64,000 nt of DNA, from the NCBI GenBank assembly GCA_020426325.1, contig JAGQQG010000012.1, forward strand, positions 1-64,000. The letters run 5' to 3'. The stretch comes from Planctomycetaceae bacterium (lineage in GTDB: Bacteria > Planctomycetota > Planctomycetia > Planctomycetales > Planctomycetaceae). Position numbers and translations under genes: made by a program. The notes under the pieces are model-generated. The model saw only the letters and a list, made by a program, of their open reading frames with translations. It did not search any database and was not told where the DNA came from. Shown here in pieces: positions 38,907 through 46,836 of this stretch; the first letter of the stretch is position 1, and each line of letters begins with the position of its first letter.

Positions 38907-40262
38907 CTACCGATACGACGATTCGTCGATCTCGAATCTTTCAAGCAGTCGATAAAGTTTGCGACGATGGATTCCGAGACTGCGCGCGGCTTGAGCCTTG
39001 TTCCCTTTCTCCTGCTGCAACACATCGATGATGTGAGCTCTTTCGATGAGATCCAGCCGCTTGACTCCCGCGGTCACGAGGGCGACGCCGTCTCGTGGAG
39101 CAGTGTCCATGACCTCATGGGGGAGATCGTCAACGGTGATGTGGTGTTCATCGGCGAGAATCGTGGCACGCTCAAGAGCGTTGATCAACTGACGAACGTT
39201 CCCTGGCCAGTGATAGTTGACAAGCAATGTCCGGGCGTCCGGCTCGATCTCCCAGTCCGTACCGAGATAGTGGTCAATCAGCAGGTCGATATCGCCCTCA
39301 CGCTCGCGGAGTGGTGGCAACACCAGTGACATGACGTTGATGCGGTAGTATAAGTCTTCGCGGAACCGTCCCTCCACAACTTCTTCACCGAGGTCGCGAT
39401 TGGTGGCTGCCAGGATTCGCACGTCGACCCTTCGCTCCTGGTGTGAACCGACACGACGGAACGAACCATCTTCCAGGACGCGGAGTAATTTAGGTTGCAG
39501 ACTGGTTGGCAACTCGCCAATTTCATCGATGAAAAGCGTTCCCCCATCGGCCACTTCAAACAACCCGTTTTTGGTGTCCGTGGCTCCTGTAAACGATCCC
39601 TTTTCATGGCCGAAGAGTTCGCTTTCGACAAGTTGCTCCGGCAAGGCCGCACAGTTAATCGTGACAAGCGGCTTGTCGCATCGTTCACTCGCCTGATGGA
39701 TGGCTCGGGCGACTAACTCTTTCCCGGTGCCGCTTTCCCCCTGAATGAGAACCGCTTTATCGGTTGGGCCAACCCGTTCGACAAGTCTCAGCACTTCCAG
39801 CATGGCGCGAGACTTGCCGATCATCTTGACATCAGGACGTGATCTTCGAATCACCGCTCTGAGTTGCTGATTTTCTTTTTGCAGCAACCAACGTTCCTGA
39901 GCCATGCGGCATCGATGCTCAAGCTCACTGAGAGGGAAGGGTTTTGTGAGATAGTCACAGGCCCCCATCTTCATCGCTTCGACAGCATTTTCGACGGTTG
40001 CCTGCCCGGTCAGGAAAATGACTTCCGAATCGACTCCGTCGGCTTTCAGGCGTTGGAGCAATTCCAGCCCGGAAATACCGGGCATGTTCATGTCGAAGAT
40101 GGCGACTTGAAAATGCTTCCGTTCGCAATGCTTCAATGCCTCCTGACCGTTGGCCGCTCCCTCGACGTGATGGCCCTTGCGGTGCATCCATTCAACGGCC
40201 ATTTCGCGGAAGCCGTCGTCGTCTTCCACGATCAGCAGGTCGATGGGACGTAGTTTTGACAT
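38907..40262 (-). CDS. Sigma-54-dependent response regulator (NtrC family)
   Basis: 451 residues from ATG 40262; the frame runs 26 codons further upstream, but MSKLRPIDLLIVEDD is the usual beginning. The receiver domain has the acidic pocket ED(14-15) and the phosphorylation Asp D57 (FDMNMPG). The AAA+ domain has GESGTGKE, the sigma-54 contact loop as GSFTGA (usually GAFTGA), and GGTLFIDEIGELP. The C-terminal Fis-type helix-turn-helix is KAQAARSLGIHRRKLYRLL. No histidine kinase is encoded in the window. Three palindromes and five sigma-54 boxes in the next 9 kb make it the best candidate for the island's enhancer-binding protein. Confidence 0.95.
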   Translation of the reverse strand: MSKLRPIDLLIVEDDDGFREMAVEWMHRKGHHVEGAANGQEALKHCERKHFQVAIFDMNMPGISGLELLQRLKADGVDSEVIFLTGQATVENAVEAMKMGACDYLTKPFPLSELEHRCRMAQERWLLQKENQQLRAVIRRSRPDVKMIGKSRAMLEVLRLVERVGPTDKAVLIQGESGTGKELVARAIHQASERCDKPLVTINCAALPEQLVESELFGHEKGSFTGATDTKNGLFEVADGGTLFIDEIGELPTSLQPKLLRVLEDGSFRRVGSHQERRVDVRILAATNRDLGEEVVEGRFREDLYYRINVMSLVLPPLREREGDIDLLIDHYLGTDWEIEPDARTLLVNYHWPGNVRQLINALERATILADEHHITVDDLPHEVMDTAPRDGVALVTAGVKRLDLIERAHIIDVLQQEKGNKAQAARSLGIHRRKLYRLLERFEIDESSYR

Positions 40263-40305
40263 CCTACCAATTTCCAATGTTGAGGGACTGATGTCCAGAA
40301 AATGT

Positions 40306-40343
40306 GGAATGCAGGAGTTGATACTCTCTCTGTCCTGCATTCC
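40306..40343 (-). terminator. Hairpin between hsp20 and the response regulator gene
   Basis: GGAATGCAGGA and TCCTGCATTCC form an 11-bp stem with a 16-base loop. On the minus strand it begins 19 bases after the Hsp20 stop codon and is followed by ACATTTTCTGG, a short T-run. It may terminate or attenuate transcription before the regulator gene. Confidence 0.6.
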
Positions 40344-40361
40344 GAGTTACGCAGACCGTAG

Positions 40362-40835
40362 TCATCCTTTTACAGTGATCTTTCGACTGGCCGCCTCTGC
40401 GGTCTTGGGAAGAGTGACCGTCAAGACACCCTCTTTCAATTCAGCATTTACACGGGTTTGGTCCACAGCACATGGCAGCAGGACAGTTCGTGAAAACGTC
40501 CCTTTTCGGCGTTCCACCCGATGATACTTGCGATCTTCTGCTTTTGGCTCTTCAATTTCATCGGTATGAGAACCACTGATGGTCAGATAGTTTTCATTGA
40601 TCTCAATGTCGACTTCCTCCGGTTTGAAACCTGGTAGATCGGTCTCGACACGAATCTCATTGACCGTCTCGGAAAGATCAATACTTGGGATCATCTCGGC
40701 TTTCCCGCGGAACAATCCACGATCTCCGAGGATGTTATCGAATGCATCTTCCATTTCCTGACGCAATTGCCAGAAGGGATGGCGACCACTCTGGGAGTGT
40801 GGAACGGCAGTCTGTGATTTCATAGGGGTTGGCAT
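40362..40835 (-). CDS. Hsp20-family small heat-shock protein
   Basis: 157 residues from ATG 40835, chosen because AGGAGA lies seven bases upstream; the open frame starts 27 codons earlier. The alpha-crystallin domain runs from about 50 to 145, with IDLSETVNEIRVETDLPGF, FSRTVLLPCAVD and the AELKEGVLTVTLPK strand; the C-terminal tail has the I-x-V motif (KITVKG). Such proteins are ATP-independent holdases in the cytosol. The gene follows a hemerythrin-like gene by 117 bases on the same strand, so both probably use the sigma-54 promoter at 41450. Confidence 0.93.
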   Translation of the reverse strand: MPTPMKSQTAVPHSQSGRHPFWQLRQEMEDAFDNILGDRGLFRGKAEMIPSIDLSETVNEIRVETDLPGFKPEEVDIEINENYLTISGSHTDEIEEPKAEDRKYHRVERRKGTFSRTVLLPCAVDQTRVNAELKEGVLTVTLPKTAEAASRKITVKG

Positions 40836-40952
40836 AGCGGTGTCTCCTGCACAACGGGGAATCTGATTCCGCCTGACGAAAAACTGTTGACGCGGTACGG
40901 GATCAAACAACTCCAATGGTTAGCTCTTCTTCATGCTCCGATGAGACTCCTT

Positions 40953-41381
40953 TCAGCTGAATGACTGAATCAACCGCTCCTCGGCCAACTCATGCTCATG
41001 GAGTTGATCGAGGAAGCCTTCAACTCGCTGTCTCGCTTCCCCCCAGCAGACACCCGGCTGCAGTGATTGCAGTTCCTCGATGATGGCGTCAAGCTCAGCC
41101 AACAGTTCAGGATGTTCGCCTTGAAGCATGCAGATCTCAGAAGCGAGTTGAGGTTCAGCAATTGCAAATCCTGTTGCGCAACCACTTCGTTCCATTTCTG
41201 TGAAATGTTCACGAAGGTGTTGGCGAAAGTGGGCCAACCGTGCGGCCATCTCACCAAAATTTGGTTGCCCAAGTTCGCAAAGCTGTTTCCACCACTCGCG
41301 CCATTCATGGATCTCTTCGTGGAGACCGGCATGAGCCCTCTGACAGACGTGCTGGAGTTCTTGTAATTCCGTGGATGCCAT
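40953..41381 (-). CDS. Hemerythrin-like four-helix protein
   Basis: 142 residues from ATG 41381 (a GTG four codons upstream is also possible; GAGGG precedes the ATG). Helices carry the His/Glu pattern of the hemerythrin-like (PF01814) fold: HEEIHEW (H21, H25), HFRQHLREHFTEME (H55, H59, E62), GEHPEL (H90) and FLDQLHEHELAEERLI (H128, H130, E134/E135). Such proteins bind O2, NO or iron at a diiron site. One or more ligands need confirmation since the spacing is not canonical. Transcribed away from a sigma-54 box 70 bases upstream. Confidence 0.75.
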   Translation of the reverse strand: MASTELQELQHVCQRAHAGLHEEIHEWREWWKQLCELGQPNFGEMAARLAHFRQHLREHFTEMERSGCATGFAIAEPQLASEICMLQGEHPELLAELDAIIEELQSLQPGVCWGEARQRVEGFLDQLHEHELAEERLIQSFS

Positions 41382-41449
41382 GATCGCCCTCACCCTTTCT
41401 GGCTTGGATCCTCGATGAATTGAGGATCGTCGTCCGAAAACCTATGTAG

Positions 41450-41464
41450 GCAACTCGTATGCCA
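41450..41464 (-). promoter_or_regulatory. Sigma-54 (-24/-12) promoter, minus strand
   Basis: Minus-strand TGGCATACGAGTTGC matches the consensus TGGCACGNNNNTTGC with GG and GC exactly ten bases apart. The start of transcription would be near 41438, giving a leader of about 57 bases to the hemerythrin-like gene and then hsp20. A palindrome lies centred about 87 bases upstream. Confidence 0.75.
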
Positions 41465-41516
41465 ATCCTTTGTTGCCTCCTGAAAGTGTGGATGGAAGAT
41501 GATTGCCCCTCGGCGA

Positions 41517-41532
41517 TGTGCGAATTTGCACA
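41517..41532. promoter_or_regulatory. Palindromic enhancer candidate TGTGC-N6-GCACA, copy 1
   Basis: TGTGCGAATTTGCACA lies between two divergent sigma-54 promoters (41450 minus, 41657 plus). The same 16-bp layout recurs at 44340 and 47513. A half-site-like GTGCACAC follows at 41547. Inferred binding site of an NtrC-type activator. Confidence 0.65.
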
Positions 41533-41656
41533 CTACGGGTTCAGAGTGCACACTTTGATGGCCAGGCCAAGACTGAATGATCGCTTGGTGACACGGCTTG
41601 ACGATCGGATTGAGAGTAGAACGTCGCTTCGACTGAATAGAGCCTGTAGGACGTCG

Positions 41657-41671
41657 TGGCACGCGATCTGC
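41657..41671 (+). promoter_or_regulatory. Sigma-54 (-24/-12) promoter, plus strand
   Basis: TGGCACGCGATCTGC matches the -24 element perfectly (TGGCACG) and the -12 GC with ten-base spacing. Predicted start of transcription near 41683, upstream of the 42-codon ORF and the universal stress gene. Confidence 0.75.
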
Positions 41672-41748
41672 ACTTCTCCCTTAAGTCAGAGTGAATTCTG
41701 AGAATCATTTCGATGATGAGCGTATAGACAACCTGGTGGACATCAGTT

Positions 41749-41877
41749 ATGGAACTTCCTGAATACCTCTTACTCGCATTTGCTGTCATGCTGGGAGTAT
41801 TCGTTCGGCATTGGTGGCAGAGGCGTTCGTCTCGCACGTCTGTTCACAAAGTGGCAGATGAGAAACGTTCCCGATGA
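41749..41877 (+). CDS. Possible 42-aa single-helix membrane protein
   Basis: ATG 41749 to TGA 41875-41877. The product has a short acidic start (MELPEY), one hydrophobic helix (LLLAFAVMLGVFV, residues 7-19) and a basic tail (RHWWQRRSSR...EKRSR), which would give an N-out, C-in orientation by the positive-inside rule. It lies 66 bases downstream of the predicted sigma-54 start site and 13 bases before the universal stress gene, so it would be the first gene of that transcript. The ribosome-binding site is weak. It may be a leader peptide instead of a functional protein. Confidence 0.45.
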   Translation: MELPEYLLLAFAVMLGVFVRHWWQRRSSRTSVHKVADEKRSR

Positions 41878-41890
41878 GGACTTTTGGCAA

Positions 41891-42352
41891 ATGATCCAGA
41901 TCAAACACATCTTGGTGCCCATCGACTTTAGCGAATACAGCCGGTTAGCTGCGGTGTATGCTCGTGAACTCGCCGAACGGTTTGGGGCGACGGTACATCT
42001 GCTGCACGTTGTCCATGAGCCGCTCATCATGGGCCCGGATCCGGATGCCGGAGGGGCGATGGTCAACATGGAGGACGTCCGTCAGTCAACGGAACTGTCT
42101 CTGACCGAATGGGCGAACGATCACATGGGACATGACACGAAGATCGAAAGGGGCGTGAGAGTGGGGGCGGCTTACGTCGAAATTGTGCGGTATGCCCGTG
42201 AGCATGATATCGATCTGATCGTACTCGGCTCGCATGGCCGCACCGGATTGATGCACGTCCTCCTGGGAAGCGTCGCCGAGCGCGTGATTCGCAAGGCTCC
42301 CTGTCCGGTGATGACAGTCCGTCCTGAAGGTCAGCAGTTCGTCATGCCCTGA
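41891..42352 (+). CDS. Universal stress protein (UspA family, ATP-binding type)
   Basis: 153 residues from ATG 41891 (MIQIKHILVPIDFS), with GAGGA ten bases upstream; earlier in-frame ATGs at 41780 and 41858 give atypical extensions. The ATP-binding motif G-2x-G-9x-G-S is present as GSHGRTGLMHVLLGS, with the family's LIVLGSHG strand and a final CPVMTV. Such proteins dimerise in the cytosol and accumulate in stress or stasis. Downstream 48 bases away is the MFS gene. Confidence 0.93.
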   Translation: MIQIKHILVPIDFSEYSRLAAVYARELAERFGATVHLLHVVHEPLIMGPDPDAGGAMVNMEDVRQSTELSLTEWANDHMGHDTKIERGVRVGAAYVEIVRYAREHDIDLIVLGSHGRTGLMHVLLGSVAERVIRKAPCPVMTVRPEGQQFVMP

Positions 42353-42400
42353 GCAATCGAGCAGAGACGCTCAACGGTTCATGTCATTGATTGGACAATT

Positions 42401-43702
42401 ATGCAGACCGTCAACGGACCTGAGAGCGTTACTCGGCGTGAGGTCTTTGCCTGGGCAATGTACGACTGGGCGAACAGTGCTTACTCCACGATTCTCATTA
42501 CGATCCTGGTGTCATATTTGCAGGAAGACGCTTTCCCGGGTAAAGCGGGCATTGTTCTGTACGGTTGGGGGATCGGCCTCACCATGCTCATCTCAGCCGT
42601 GCTGCTTCCTGTGCTCGGTGCCATCGCTGACGCACATACCAACAAGCGACAGTGGTTGATCGGTACGGCTGTCGGTGGAGCAGTCTGCCTCATCCTGATG
42701 GGCCTCATCCCGACAAGTCAGACCTGGATGATTGCGGCGATGTTTCTGCTGACCAATCTGTGCTTTGAAGTCTCATTCTGCTTCTACAATGGCTTTCTCC
42801 CTGAGTTGACGGATGAGGAACATATGGGGCGGGTTTCTGCCCTGGGGTATGCACTGGGATACCTCGGAGGTGGTCTGATGTTGCTGCTGGCGATCCTGAT
42901 TCTTATGAAAGGGGAGGCGATAGGTCTGCCGCCGGACGTCGTTGTGCGGAAGCGAATTGTGCTTGCGCTGACAGGTTTCTGGTGGGCCATTTTTACGTTG
43001 CCCATTGTCTTGGTGCTGCATGACAGGACATCTCCTGTTCCTCGCTCACAATCGCTTGTAGAGACCTCCCGACATGCAATTCACGAAGTCCTGACGACCC
43101 TCCGAAACGTCAAGAACTATCGAATTCTCGCGTTATTTCTGCTGGCATTTCTGATGTATAACGACGGCGTTCAAACAATGATCAGCCAGGCGTCCGTGTT
43201 TGCCATTCAGGTGCTGGAGATGCAGGCTGCGGAGCTTGGACAGGTCATCCTGATGATTCAGTTCATTGCCCTGCCTGCGGCCTTTGCTGTGGGCTGGCTT
43301 GGGGATCGATATGGCCAGAAGATCACGTTGATCGGATGTCTCATCGTGTGGACGGTGATTGCTGTGACCGCATACTTCATCACAACGCGGCTTCAGTTCT
43401 GGCTCATGGCTGCGTTCGCTGCTATGGTCATGGGCGGGACGCAGACGGTCAGCCGCGCGATCATGGGGTTGATGACCCCTCGACGTCACTCCGCAGAATT
43501 CTTCGGGTTCTTCGGTCTCTCCGGTCGAGCGACAAGTATGCTGGGACCGATTTTCTTTTCCACAATCCTGGCAGGCACGGGAAACCCACACCTGGCGATT
43601 ACCAGTCTCGTGATCTTTTTTGCGGGAGGTCTCTTCCTGATGCTGCTTGTTGATGTCGCACAGGGACAGGCAGCGGCGCTGCGGGAGAACAAAAATTGTT
43701 AA
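42401..43702 (+). CDS. MFS transporter, UMF1/Atg22-like family
   Basis: 433 residues, 12 helices. The N-terminal signature VFAWAMYDWANSAYSTILIT is that of the UMF1 (Atg22-like) branch, and VSFCFYNGFLPELTDEEHMGRVSALGYALGYLGG is its second conserved region. Atg22 in yeast exports amino acids from the vacuole; for bacterial members the substrate is unknown. Located in the stress island, 48 bases after the usp gene and thus under the same predicted sigma-54 promoter. Confidence 0.9.
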   Translation: MQTVNGPESVTRREVFAWAMYDWANSAYSTILITILVSYLQEDAFPGKAGIVLYGWGIGLTMLISAVLLPVLGAIADAHTNKRQWLIGTAVGGAVCLILMGLIPTSQTWMIAAMFLLTNLCFEVSFCFYNGFLPELTDEEHMGRVSALGYALGYLGGGLMLLLAILILMKGEAIGLPPDVVVRKRIVLALTGFWWAIFTLPIVLVLHDRTSPVPRSQSLVETSRHAIHEVLTTLRNVKNYRILALFLLAFLMYNDGVQTMISQASVFAIQVLEMQAAELGQVILMIQFIALPAAFAVGWLGDRYGQKITLIGCLIVWTVIAVTAYFITTRLQFWLMAAFAAMVMGGTQTVSRAIMGLMTPRRHSAEFFGFFGLSGRATSMLGPIFFSTILAGTGNPHLAITSLVIFFAGGLFLMLLVDVAQGQAAALRENKNC

Positions 43703-43736
43703 TCAAGCACATGGTCTGTCAGACGACCGTCAGCGA

Positions 43737-44189
43737 TCAGTAGATGGGGTACTCAGTCGGAACCTGCGGTCTCAGACGATAATGTGACTGCAGGAACGCA
43801 ACGAGATCGATGAGCTGTTGCACGGTCATCGCGTCATTGTAATTGATCATCTTCGATTCGCCTTCGGTGGAAATTACATCGGGGATGTAGCCTTTGGCCA
43901 GCTTGTGCGATGGATTGATGATCGAAGTCACCAGTTCGCCATAAGTGCTGATGTGTGCGACTTCGCCCCCCAGCACAACTTCCTGTTCCAGATCCAACTC
44001 AACCTCCGGGAGTTCTACCCCTTTGACATCGTGGCAGGCATGGCACTTCAGAGAGACGAATGCCTCCTCACCACGTTTGACGTCACCATCAGGGAGCGTG
44101 AAACCAGACCCTGACTTCGGGCCAGGCTCACAGCCGAGAAGAGAAGTCAGCACGATCAGGCACACACAGGATGATAAAATGTGTTTCAT
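43737..44189 (-). CDS. Lipoprotein c-type cytochrome, single heme
   Basis: 150 residues. Lipobox LTSLLGC with the lipid-bearing Cys near residue 20. The heme motif is CHACH in FVSLKCHACHDVKG. The fold downstream has YGELVTSIINPSHKL and a possible axial Met in the SKMINYNDAMTVQQL stretch, as in class I cytochromes. GAGAGG lies five bases before the ATG. Anchored outside the cytoplasm, it may pass electrons in respiration. The sigma-54 box at 44264 and the palindrome at 44340 lie upstream. Confidence 0.92.
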   Translation of the reverse strand: MKHILSSCVCLIVLTSLLGCEPGPKSGSGFTLPDGDVKRGEEAFVSLKCHACHDVKGVELPEVELDLEQEVVLGGEVAHISTYGELVTSIINPSHKLAKGYIPDVISTEGESKMINYNDAMTVQQLIDLVAFLQSHYRLRPQVPTEYPIY

Positions 44190-44263
44190 GGCGACCTCTC
44201 TTTTTGACAGAGCCCTTCGCTCATCCCCATTCGATTACGATACGAACGACAACCAGTAAGGCA

Positions 44264-44278
44264 GCAATCGGCGTGCCC
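44264..44278 (-). promoter_or_regulatory. Sigma-54 (-24/-12) promoter, minus strand
   Basis: Minus-strand GGGCACGCCGATTGC differs from TGGCACGNNNNTTGC only at the first base. Predicted transcription start near 44252, 63 bases before the cytochrome gene. The palindrome at 44340 is centred about 95 bases upstream. Confidence 0.75.
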
Positions 44279-44339
44279 ATGTCCTAGTTGTTCAATCGAT
44301 GCTTGATCTCTATCTCCTTGTGAGCCAAAGTGGCATTGA

Positions 44340-44355
44340 TGTGCGTCGCCGCACA
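44340..44355. promoter_or_regulatory. Palindromic enhancer candidate TGTGC-N6-GCACA, copy 2
   Basis: TGTGCGTCGCCGCACA sits between the cytochrome promoter (minus) and the plus-strand operon starting at 44541. It shares the flanking GA...CTT with copy 1. Inferred activator site. Confidence 0.65.
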
Positions 44356-44428
44356 CTTGAGGGGTGAGTGTTTTGAGACGGCTATGCTTGCTAAGCACCG
44401 TCTTGGAATTCATCACTTTCGTGGGATT

Positions 44429-44443
44429 GCGCATGAATGTTGC
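44429..44443 (+). promoter_or_regulatory. Weak sigma-54-like box, plus strand
   Basis: GCGCATGAATGTTGC has a perfect -12 part (TTGC) but CG instead of GG at -24. It is the only candidate I found for the 44541-46836 operon, 97 bases before its first gene. Low confidence. Confidence 0.3.
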
Positions 44444-44540
44444 ACTTCATCGGGACCATGTAACGACACTGTTGAATTGACAGTCCGTTGAGCTGACAGG
44501 CAGATCGAATCAATCAATCCCATCTGACAGGAGCTTCAAA

Positions 44541-44804
44541 ATGAATCCGGACCGCAATCGGACTGAGGAATTAATCAGTTCGCTTAAGCAGCAACGAGAT
44601 GAAATTGGCTTGCGAATGCATCTTGCAGGCGCAGAAGCCAAACAGGAATTGGAGCAGCTTGATGACAAGTTGGCTCAACTGACCAGTAAGTTCGAGCCAC
44701 TCAAAGTTGCCGTCGGGGAAACAAGCGATGATGTCTGGACATCACTAACGCTGGTTGGTGAGGAAATTAAGAGAGGTTTTGAGAAGATCCGCAAATCCCT
44801 GTGA
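44541..44804 (+). CDS. Small coiled-coil protein of unknown function
   Basis: 87 residues with AGGAG seven bases before the ATG, which supports real translation. The sequence is helical and charged: heptads in ELISSLKQQRDEIGLRMHLAG and EQLDDKLAQLTSKFEPLK, and a C-terminal amphipathic part (EEIKRGFEKIRKSL). No Cys, no signal peptide. A cytosolic stress-island protein; the ferritin-like gene follows after 29 bases. Confidence 0.75.
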   Translation: MNPDRNRTEELISSLKQQRDEIGLRMHLAGAEAKQELEQLDDKLAQLTSKFEPLKVAVGETSDDVWTSLTLVGEEIKRGFEKIRKSL

Positions 44805-44833
44805 TGCGGAGATGTCTATCCGGAGACTGAGCC

Positions 44834-45286
44834 ATGCCTGCACATCAAGTTCGGGACATTCTGAAGTCTATCCGTGAAGTTCATCAGCAACTCGCGGCCC
44901 GGTATCGGGAGTTGGATGCGGAGTCTTCTGATGAGCGGATCAAGCTCCTGCTCGAAGATATGGAACGCCGGGAGGATGCGTATGATGCTTGCATCAGAGA
45001 GTACGAATCGTCCGAGTCAACTGCGATTCTGGAGACATGGTTACAGTTCGTACCCGATGAAGCAGTTCGAATCTCTCACATCAAGGAACAAATCGCAAAG
45101 CCCTGTTCGCTCTCTGAACTGGTTGACGAAACTCTGCAGCTGAACAGCCGACTCAGTGATGCCTATCTCACCTTGGCCAAAGAGGCCCCCATTCCAGAAC
45201 TACAAGAGCTTTTTGCCGATCTGGCACAGTTGGAGGAGGAAAACGATTGCCACTACGCCAAGGTCCTTCTCGGCGTTGATGAGTGA
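44834..45286 (+). CDS. Helical ferritin-like/rubrerythrin-like protein of unknown function
   Basis: 150 residues, almost all helix. Helix pairs RYRELDAESSDERIKLLLEDM and ELQELFADLAQLEEENDCHY have the look of the ferritin-like (PA2169/rubrerythrin-type) bundle, but the ExxH metal motifs are incomplete: the first helix pair has MERRED with no His, the last has EENDCH. It may bind no iron, or bind it atypically. The stop codon TGA overlaps the next gene's ATG (TGATG), so the two are translationally coupled. Confidence 0.7.
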   Translation: MPAHQVRDILKSIREVHQQLAARYRELDAESSDERIKLLLEDMERREDAYDACIREYESSESTAILETWLQFVPDEAVRISHIKEQIAKPCSLSELVDETLQLNSRLSDAYLTLAKEAPIPELQELFADLAQLEEENDCHYAKVLLGVDE

Positions 45287-46836
45287 TGTCAGATTCGTCT
45301 GTTCCTCCATTGATTTCCGGCCTGTTGAAACCGGCAGCTTACCCACATCAGGTCAAGGAGGTCCGCGTCCGACAGACGCACATCTCATGGGTCTTGTTGA
45401 CCGGTGAGTTTGCTTACAAGATCAAAAAGCCTGTCAATTTAGGGTTCCTCGACTTCAGCATACTGAATCAGCGGCGTCACTTCTGCGAGGAGGAACTTCG
45501 GCTGAATGGGCGCTACTCTGAAGATCTCTACCTCGACGTCGTCCCAATCGTGCAAACTCGGGAAGGTCCGCAGGTTGCAGGTTCGGGGGCGCCGATCGAG
45601 TACGCCGTTCGTATGCGTCAGTTCGATGAGCGGGAGCTGGCGACGAACTTGTTGAAGGAGGGAAAATTATCGTCGACTCTCTGCAATGAAGTCGCAGCAA
45701 TGGTTGCCCGGATGCATGGGTTGGCTGAACGAGTGCTCGGCAATGAATGGGGGACGCCTGAAAAAGTTGCCAAACCTGTGGCTGAGAACTTCACCGAGTT
45801 GCGACCTCTGGTCAGTGAGCCTGAGCGTCTCCGGCAAATCGACGAGGTGGAATTATGGTCGAAGGACTCTGCTGACAGGCTCACCTCAACATTCGAGATG
45901 AGACAGAAGCAGGGATTCGTTCGAGAGTGTCACGGTGATCTGCATCTTGGGAACATCGTTCGATGGCAAGATGCGATGACACCTTTTGACTGTATCGAGT
46001 TCAATGCAGCTTTTCGCTGGATCGACGTGCTGAATGAAGTTGCGTTCCTTGTGATGGACCTGGACGACCACCGTCGGAGCGACTTGGGCACTCGCTTTCT
46101 GAATACCTATCTCGAGCAGACGGGCAACTACGAAAGCCTCTCGGTGTTACCCTTCTACCTCACCTACCGGGCGGTGATACGGGCCAAGGTGCATACCATC
46201 CGCGCGAATCAGCCCGGACTTCCTTCAACCGAATCCGCGCGGCTCCGAGAGGAATGTCACAGCTATCTCAATCTTGCGCAGAGATACACACGGCAGATTC
46301 CTGGTTCTCTCACGATTACATATGGAGTCTCAGGGAGCGGAAAAACGACGGGTTCTCATCAGATCCTCAATCGCCAGCGATCGATCCACATCCGGTCAGA
46401 TGTCGAACGCAAGAGGCTTTTTGGATTGCGATCACAGGATCATGCAACAGCGAAAGTGGGAAAAGGGATTTACACCTCCGAGAATAATGCAGTCACCTAT
46501 GATCGTCTTCTCTCACTCTCCCGTTCCGTGCTAACGTCTGGATTCCCCGTGATTGTTGATGCATCGTTCCTCAGACGTGCAGAGCGAGAACGATTTCGGA
46601 AGCTCGCGGAACAGTTGAGCGTGCCTTTTCAGATTCTCCCGTTTCATGCAGACATCCAGACGCTTCGTGACCGTATTCAAACTCGACTCGAGTCCACTCA
46701 GGATGCATCGGATGCGACGATTGCTGTCCTGGAACATCAGCTTCAAATCAACGAACCATTGACAGCCGACGAACAACGATTCGTCATTTCACCAGCAGAA
46801 CCGGGCAGGGAGCGAGAATCGAAGATTGATAGCTGA
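45286..46836 (+). CDS. Fusion of an aminoglycoside-phosphotransferase-like kinase and a P-loop kinase
   Basis: 516 residues from ATG 45286, which overlaps the preceding stop codon. The N-terminal half is a phosphotransferase fold with the catalytic loop CHGDLHLGNIV (H216 onward) and CIEFN. The C-terminal half has Walker A GVSGSGKTT (347-355), then SDVERKRLFG and a late RTRLESTQDASDATIAVL stretch, like AAA_33 small-molecule kinases. Such fusions are common in stress clusters with Usp and Hsp20, but their substrate is not established. It shares 53 bases with the convergent universal stress gene at its 3' end. Confidence 0.88.
   Translation: MSDSSVPPLISGLLKPAAYPHQVKEVRVRQTHISWVLLTGEFAYKIKKPVNLGFLDFSILNQRRHFCEEELRLNGRYSEDLYLDVVPIVQTREGPQVAGSGAPIEYAVRMRQFDERELATNLLKEGKLSSTLCNEVAAMVARMHGLAERVLGNEWGTPEKVAKPVAENFTELRPLVSEPERLRQIDEVELWSKDSADRLTSTFEMRQKQGFVRECHGDLHLGNIVRWQDAMTPFDCIEFNAAFRWIDVLNEVAFLVMDLDDHRRSDLGTRFLNTYLEQTGNYESLSVLPFYLTYRAVIRAKVHTIRANQPGLPSTESARLREECHSYLNLAQRYTRQIPGSLTITYGVSGSGKTTGSHQILNRQRSIHIRSDVERKRLFGLRSQDHATAKVGKGIYTSENNAVTYDRLLSLSRSVLTSGFPVIVDASFLRRAERERFRKLAEQLSVPFQILPFHADIQTLRDRIQTRLESTQDASDATIAVLEHQLQINEPLTADEQRFVISPAEPGRERESKIDS

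Noticed and set aside
44326-44345. TGGCATTGATGTGC as a sigma-54 promoter
   Set aside because: GG and GC are nine bases apart instead of ten, and it overlaps the palindrome at 44340.
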